Positions 61,744 to 64,000 of a stretch of 64,000 nucleotides of DNA are shown in pieces (positions within the stretch are counted from its first letter, which is position 1; every line of letters starts with the position of its first letter). Below the pieces are notes generated by a model. The model had not been told where the DNA came from, made no database searches, and saw nothing but the letters and a program-made list of their open reading frames with translations. Origin of the DNA: Marsupella aquatica (taxonomy: Eukaryota; Marchantiophyta); the NCBI GenBank assembly GCA_973895155.1, contig OZ316891.1, forward strand, positions 1,302,001-1,366,000, given 5' to 3'. The translations under genes and the position numbers were made by a program.

Positions 61744-62918
61744 TGTAGAGTGTTTGTCAGGAGTAGAAGCTTCACTGCAAGCTAGATAGATATTGTTTTA
61801 GGCTATATCATGGACCCACTGTTTGGTGCCCTGCCGGCACCTCTCCACTGGCCGGTCTTTGGAGTTCTGTCGCTCCTTCTGTCTTTGGAGTTCAGTCGCT
61901 CCTTCTGCAGTAGTTGAATGTCTTGTTGAGTGTCTATATCCAGTCATAGTTTCTCATCTTACTCACGGTGTGGCGCCACGGATCTGTTGAACTGTGTGCT
62001 AACATACGTTTGGGGTGTCAGAGCGGTTGTTTCTAGATCATGGAACTTAAATTGGTGGTAAAGCTCCAGCAAGGACTGTCCTGCATGTGATCAGCATGTC
62101 AGAAGCAACAATTGATTTTGGGGAATACCTTTCATCCCTGGTGCTCAATTCTTGATCAGAGAATCCAAATTGTCAGCTCCACTTTCCCCATCAGAACAGG
62201 GGAGGAATTTCAATTCAATCCGGGAAAGAAAAAACAATGTCACCGTACTGACCAGGGCAACAGACATTCTTGCTCACCCATGTCCTAAGACAAGGAAGAC
62301 AAGAGTCCAGAGCTGCTCCTGCTCCGAAGTACTCACGATTTATTCAAGGAAACAGAAATCTAGAGCATTAAACTGCCCCGGATCTGGACGTTGATGTCCC
62401 CACCTGAAACACATTTCTATGTAGGCCAAAATATTCAGGTCTTAATAAAAACAAAATGTTCCACAGCATGGAACTTTGCTTACAAAGCCCTATTGCAGGA
62501 CCTTCTCTCAAAAGTCACGCTACCGAATCCTCAGGGTCATACTGCAGCACCTAAAGAAGTGCCCATCCCAAATGGGTAACTCCTTTCCTATTGTGCAGGT
62601 GTCATACCTTCTGGAGATTAGGCTTCGCGCTACACTAAATCCCGAATTGTCTCCACCAACTACTTGCTCTCCAAAACGCAAGTACTCAAAAATCTCTAAC
62701 GAACTTATCGTACCCACAATCTGACATGAAAAGTTTGGGTAAAAGTGTGCGTAGCAATAAGAACATGGCGTGGTCAATGTTCGCGAGGGTTTTTCATGGG
62801 TTTAAACTATTATGCTGGCCTATGTGGGGCAGGTTTATTGATGAAGATGGTAGCGCACATTATACCCAGACTTTATGAATTTTCAAAACCAAACAATGTG
62901 ATTTAAACTATTTCAATT
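61744..62918. other. Intergenic region, possibly LINE 3' UTR
   Basis: No supported gene. The part after 61744 may be the 3' UTR of the LINE; the part before 62918 holds the 3' UTR of exportin 4. Confidence 0.45.
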
Positions 62919-64000
62919 CTATCTGGTCCGCAAGAAACCTCTGACTTCTGAGAGAAAAGTGTACAGGTTCTCTCTGAACCTGCGTCTGTTGTTACGGTCT
63001 AGTGACGATGACACATGATTGGAATTCAACAGCACATGAAAGGCTGTGGCTAAACGGCTCTGTAAAAGTGCATTCTGCTGCCCATCCAGAAGTTCTTGTG
63101 CCAGTTTCTGCAGAGAAACGGTCACAAACAAGCTGTCAGGCTCTTCCCCGCGACAAAAACATCTGCGATGATCATACCCATAAGCACGGGCTCTTTTGCA
63201 AAAACTTTTACCAATTTCCTTGTCATTTCTTTCTAAATTTATTTATTATCAATCAATATCTCAGTCATAAGCACAGGAAAAAAAACTTCCAAAATCCTGC
63301 TGACCTGATAAAGAGCTGTACTGCAAAGAATCAATGGCAACAAAGCGTCGGCAGCCGGCTCCACCAACTCATTGCTGGTGCCACAAAAAGATTCAGTGCA
63401 TCAGCTGAGGAGAAGCCATTTCCAAATTAAAAGAAGGAACTCCAAGATTACCCTTTCTCTGACACAAAAAACTAACCATCAGAAGATGGCCATTAAACAA
63501 GCCTATCACACTCATATTCAGGAATGCGTTAAATGCAATCAAAAAGCCTAGAACAGTACCTGTAGTCCTCAAAGAGAAGGAATTGCATGACGGAGCGTAG
63601 AAAGTGGGCAAGAACCCCTTCCTTTAGGATACCGTCAGGGCCTGGGCTTGTAACAGCGTGTACGCCAAGACCTTCCTGAGCCCTACATGTGGCTTGATAG
63701 TGATAGAATGCAACCGCATTCAGTGCTGTGAGTGACATATTGACAACCTCCACATCCTGCTTCACAAGAACGAGCAGAACTTCTGTTAACAGAATTAAAA
63801 GTTCATGCACTTCGAATACATAGTTAAAGATTGAGTTCGAAACGTGAGTATAAATGGGACGCAAATGAGTTAGACCATTACCTGATGACGTAGACCAAAA
63901 TCTAGAGTGTCAACAATTCGCCCAAAACCCTCTTGAGAAAGCTTGGCAACTTTCTCTGGGTATACTTCCAGCATGTGTGCGAGAAGAGTAAAATACTGCA
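62919..64000 (-). CDS. XPO4: Exportin 4 (importin-beta family), C-terminal exons
   Basis: Four exons on the minus strand: 64000-63882 (cut by the window edge), 63756-63560, 63374-63305 and 63107-62919, with phases that close. They encode LLAHMLEVYPEKVAKLSQEG, then DVEVVNMSLTALNAVAFYHY, FEDYSNELVEPAADALLPL and the ending SSSLDRNNRRRFRENLYTF followed by SEVRGFLRTR. This is the HEAT-repeat C-terminus of plant exportin 4, a karyopherin that carries cargo out of the nucleus with RanGTP. No defect is seen. The 5' part of the gene lies beyond the window. Confidence 0.9.

Noticed and set aside
1-64000. CRISPR arrays, bacterial operons, tRNA or rRNA genes
   Set aside because: No regularly spaced identical repeats, no cloverleaf with internal promoter boxes and no rRNA-like stretch was seen by eye; a tRNA scan would be needed to exclude a diverged tRNA.

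Overview
The window is nuclear DNA of a plant, most likely a non-seed land plant (bryophyte- or lycophyte-grade). The reasons are plant-type spliced housekeeping genes (eIF3e, exportin 4, TMEM230-like), an A-type cytochrome P450, Ty1/copia, Ty3 chromovirus, Helitron and LINE remnants, and a very large soluble adenylyl cyclase gene of a type that familiar flowering plants lack. The lineage is an inference; no marker in the window fixes the species.

Layout. 1-4919: decayed Ty1/copia element on +, with its 3' LTR at about 4576-4919. 5806-8379: small mitochondrial-type membrane protein gene (+) with two competing last exons. 11225-12190: TMEM230-like gene (-). 14225-19133: Helitron (-) with a broken Rep-helicase and a spliced second ORF. 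19370-22222: Ty3/gypsy scraps (gag-protease on -, integrase tail with chromodomain on +) followed by a tandem duplication of about 0.7 kb. 22860-24120: GC-rich repetitive block. 24148-26010: 620-aa ORF of unknown family. 26011-33867: about 8 kb with no assignable gene except one possible orphan terminal exon. 33868-37396: eIF3e (+, 8 exons). 40471-42090: single-exon P450 (+) with unusual I-helix and heme loops. 44406-59159: a 26-exon gene (-) for a protein of about 2215 residues of the ADCY10 type. 59700-60680: tandem repeats. 61249-61743: LINE tail. 62919-64000: 3' end of exportin 4 (-), running off the right edge.

The main discovery is the cyclase gene. It reads in order as a disordered N-terminus, the first half of class III cyclase domain 1, a complete two-component receiver (REC) domain, the second half of cyclase domain 1, cyclase domain 2, a P-loop STAND-type ATPase with a long Ser/Glu-rich insert, and a helical TPR-like C-terminus. 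The receiver has its acidic pair, phospho-acceptor Asp, Thr and Lys. The cyclase halves keep the metal Asp pair, the adenine-site Lys and Thr, the catalytic Asn and Arg, and the positions that bind bicarbonate in animal soluble cyclase. This suggests a plant cAMP-producing enzyme with possible dual input from bicarbonate and phosphorelay.

The housekeeping genes look ordinary and do not form operons. Exon borders were derived by hand from GT/AG sites, reading phase and family fit; no transcript data were available.
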